DNA of 6,312 nucleotides, taken from Candidatus Aquicultor primus. GTDB lineage: Bacteria; Actinomycetota; Aquicultoria; Aquicultorales; Aquicultoraceae. Position numbers and translations under genes: made by a program. Below, in pieces: positions 5,412 to 6,312 of this stretch; positions within the stretch are counted from its first letter, which is position 1, and each line of letters starts with the position of its first letter. The notes below the pieces were generated by a model. The model was not told the DNA's origin. It worked only from the letters and a program-made list of their open reading frames with translations, and did not search any database. The DNA lies in assembly GCA_001767575.1 (NCBI GenBank), contig MELI01000010.1, forward strand, positions 1-6,312, in the 5' to 3' direction.

Positions 5412-5851
5412 TCCGGCTTTGTTTTGGATTTCGGGTCACGCTTCTTCTTAAACGGGATGACGTTGGTGCGCTTCTTCGGCATCGGCTTGGGAACATGGCT
5501 GCGCGGTGGTCCGTAACCGGTGAGGTTATTGGGTCTTTGGGGTCCCCGCTTATCTTGCCGGTGATTATGATACGCTCGTTTTTCCCGCCAGTTTTTTAGT
5601 ACGGTATAGAGAAGTGCCCCGAGCAAGCCTACGATGATTACCCAATAGATGCTCGTCACCACGAAAACGGAGCGCGTCATCAGGACAATAGCCGCTAACG
5701 CGACCAGGATGAGCGGGTTCTTATATTTGGCGATGCGCACGCTGAGCGGCGAACCTGTTCGCTGTGGCCCGCTAGCCAGCGGCGTCCCGCAGTTCGTGCA
5801 CCTGAATGCGCCTTTTTCGATTTTGTTTCCACATTTTGCACAGTATGACAT
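5408..5851 (-). CDS. Zinc-ribbon, two-helix membrane protein of unknown role
   Basis: The product has 147 residues from ATG (complement of 5849-5851). A GTG two codons upstream is possible, but it lies only 2 nt after a TATAAT and would probably not be transcribed. The N-terminus is a zinc ribbon, C4-x2-C7-x10-C18-x2-C21 (SYCAKCGNKI...RCTNCG), of the kind seen in many small prokaryotic membrane proteins. After a short basic linker come two hydrophobic segments, about residues 45-59 (NPLILVALAAIVLMT) and 62-84 (VFVVTSIYWVIIVGLLGALLYTV), separated by a very short turn. The C-terminal 60 residues are highly basic and Pro/Lys/Arg-rich, and end in KKKRDPKSKTKPD. By the positive-inside rule both ends should be cytoplasmic. 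The basic tail could bind nucleic acid or acidic proteins; its acidic convergent neighbour is a speculative partner. No specific function can be given. Confidence 0.85.
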   Translation of the reverse strand: MSYCAKCGNKIEKGAFRCTNCGTPLASGPQRTGSPLSVRIAKYKNPLILVALAAIVLMTRSVFVVTSIYWVIIVGLLGALLYTVLKNWREKRAYHNHRQDKRGPQRPNNLTGYGPPRSHVPKPMPKKRTNVIPFKKKRDPKSKTKPD

Positions 5852-5859
5852 ATTCACTA

Positions 5860-5887
5860 ATTATAAGGGCATAGCCGATTTTTTGAA
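5860..5887 (-). promoter_or_regulatory. Promoter of the zinc-ribbon gene, likely giving a leaderless mRNA
   Basis: On the minus strand a perfect TATAAT (complement of 5860-5865) has TTCAAA (complement of 5882-5887, four of six -35 matches) 16 bp upstream. The ATG begins 8 nt after the -10 box, where transcription would be expected to start. There is no Shine-Dalgarno sequence upstream of this ATG. Both facts fit a leaderless transcript, a common form in Actinobacteria. Confidence 0.6.
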
Positions 5888-5921
5888 AGACTGATAAATC
5901 CGTCAAGCTTGCTCAGCCGAG

Positions 5922-5950
5922 TTGCTACGAGCAGTTTTGGCTGCTAAAAT
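5922..5950 (+). promoter_or_regulatory. Extended -10 promoter of lysC
   Basis: TTGCTA (5922-5927, four of six -35 matches) is followed after 17 bp by TGC-TAAAAT (5942-5950). This is a TG-extended -10 box with five of six hexamer matches. Transcription would start near 5957, giving a leader of about 24 nt. The spacer contains the short inverted repeat AGCAG (5930-5934) / CTGCT (5941-5945), and a perfect 8-bp palindrome CAAGCTTG lies upstream at 5904-5911. The leader is too short for a lysine riboswitch. Confidence 0.6.
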
Positions 5951-5980
5951 AAAGATTTGTAACAGAATGGGGGTAGGATT

Positions 5981-6312
5981 GTGGGAATTATCGTGCAAAA
6001 ATTCGGCGGCAGCTCTGTCGCCGATGTCGAAAAAATCAAAAATGTCGCCAAAAGGGTAGTCGCGACCAAACAGGCTGGGAGTTCTGTCGTGGTCGTAGTC
6101 TCGGCACTTGGCGATACTACCGACGAGCTTGTCGAGCTGGCGCGGCAGATTTCAGCAAAACCGCCCGAGCGTGAGATGGACATGCTACTCGCTACCGGTG
6201 AGCAGCAATCGGTCGCGCTTCTGGCCATGGCGATATACGAACTCGGCTACGAGGCGATATCGTTCACCGGCTACCAGGTCGGCATCGTAACCGACGACAG
6301 CCACACCAAAGC
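5981..6312 (+). CDS. lysC: Aspartate kinase, N-terminal part (3' end outside window)
   Basis: This enzyme phosphorylates L-aspartate with ATP to give aspartyl-4-phosphate, the first step towards lysine, methionine, threonine and diaminopimelate. A GTG start at 5981 follows GGGGGTAGGA (5969-5978). The 110 visible residues show the amino-acid kinase signature: [13 protein letters not shown] (residues 3-15, with the KFGGSS motif at 7-12), [14 protein letters not shown] (37-50), [21 protein letters not shown] (64-84, with the conserved Gly-Glu at 73-74) and [17 protein letters not shown] (94-110). The start agrees with the usual N-terminus of the family, so no longer start is needed. The C-terminal ACT regulatory domains are beyond the window, so feedback control by lysine/threonine cannot be judged, nor whether an internal beta-subunit start exists. 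Confidence 0.95.
   Translation, partial: MGIIVQKFGGSSVADVEKIKNVAKRVVATKQAGSSVVVVVSALGDTTDELVELARQISAKPPEREMDMLLATGEQQSVALLAMAIYELGYEAISFTGYQVGIVTDDSHTK

Noticed and set aside
5852..5980. Lysine riboswitch or T-box in front of lysC.
   Set aside because: The distance from the predicted transcription start to the GTG is only about 24 nt, far too short for either element, and no T-box or L-box motif is visible.
1..6312. Search for a new defence, toxin-antitoxin, phage or CRISPR-type system.
   Set aside because: The genes are largely recognisable core functions. There is no spaced direct-repeat array, transposase, nuclease or toxin signature. The two unknown genes are too plain to support such a claim.

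Overview
The window most likely comes from an anaerobic, moderately GC-rich bacterium, plausibly an anaerobic Actinobacteriota lineage. This is inferred from gene order and protein content; no phylogeny was run. The left end carries the housekeeping cluster dnaX (3' end only) - ybaB/ebfC - recR. The right end starts an aspartate kinase gene (lysC/ask). A recR-to-ask neighbourhood is familiar from Actinobacteria. A complete pyruvate:ferredoxin oxidoreductase of the four-subunit type implies ferredoxin-based, low-potential carbon metabolism.

Layout. Positions 3-1592 hold dnaX' (partial), ybaB and recR, all on the + strand. dnaX and ybaB are translationally coupled through a GTGA overlap. recR follows after a 130-bp gap with a possible weak promoter. 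Positions 1593-1844 are a non-coding control region. It has a near-consensus sigma70-type promoter (TTGACA-18-TAGAAT) whose -35 and -10/+1 parts both sit inside inverted repeats, so it looks regulated. Positions 1845-4864 are the operon porG-porD-porA-porB (gamma, delta, alpha, beta). Three of its junctions are overlapping or nearly so, and every gene has a strong Shine-Dalgarno sequence. Positions 4865-4942 hold two consecutive hairpins: a REP-like GTAG-headed palindrome and a perfect 19-bp stem that probably ends the operon.

Positions 5028-5411 encode a small, very acidic protein that I do not recognise. It converges, with a 4-bp tail overlap, on a minus-strand gene (5408-5851) for a small zinc-ribbon, two-helix membrane protein. 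That gene appears to be transcribed as a leaderless mRNA. Its promoter lies back to back with an extended -10 promoter that drives lysC, which begins at 5981 and runs off the window.

How the genes work together. The left block serves replication and recombinational repair: the clamp-loader subunit, a nucleoid-associated protein and the RecFOR-pathway protein RecR. The por operon makes one enzyme complex that interconverts pyruvate + CoA and acetyl-CoA + CO2 with ferredoxin as electron carrier. LysC opens the aspartate-family amino-acid pathway. I saw no mobile element genes, CRISPR array, rRNA or tRNA. The window is mostly ordinary core genome. The points that deserve a second look are the dyad-rich por promoter, the REP-like hairpin, the leaderless zinc-ribbon gene and the unknown acidic protein.
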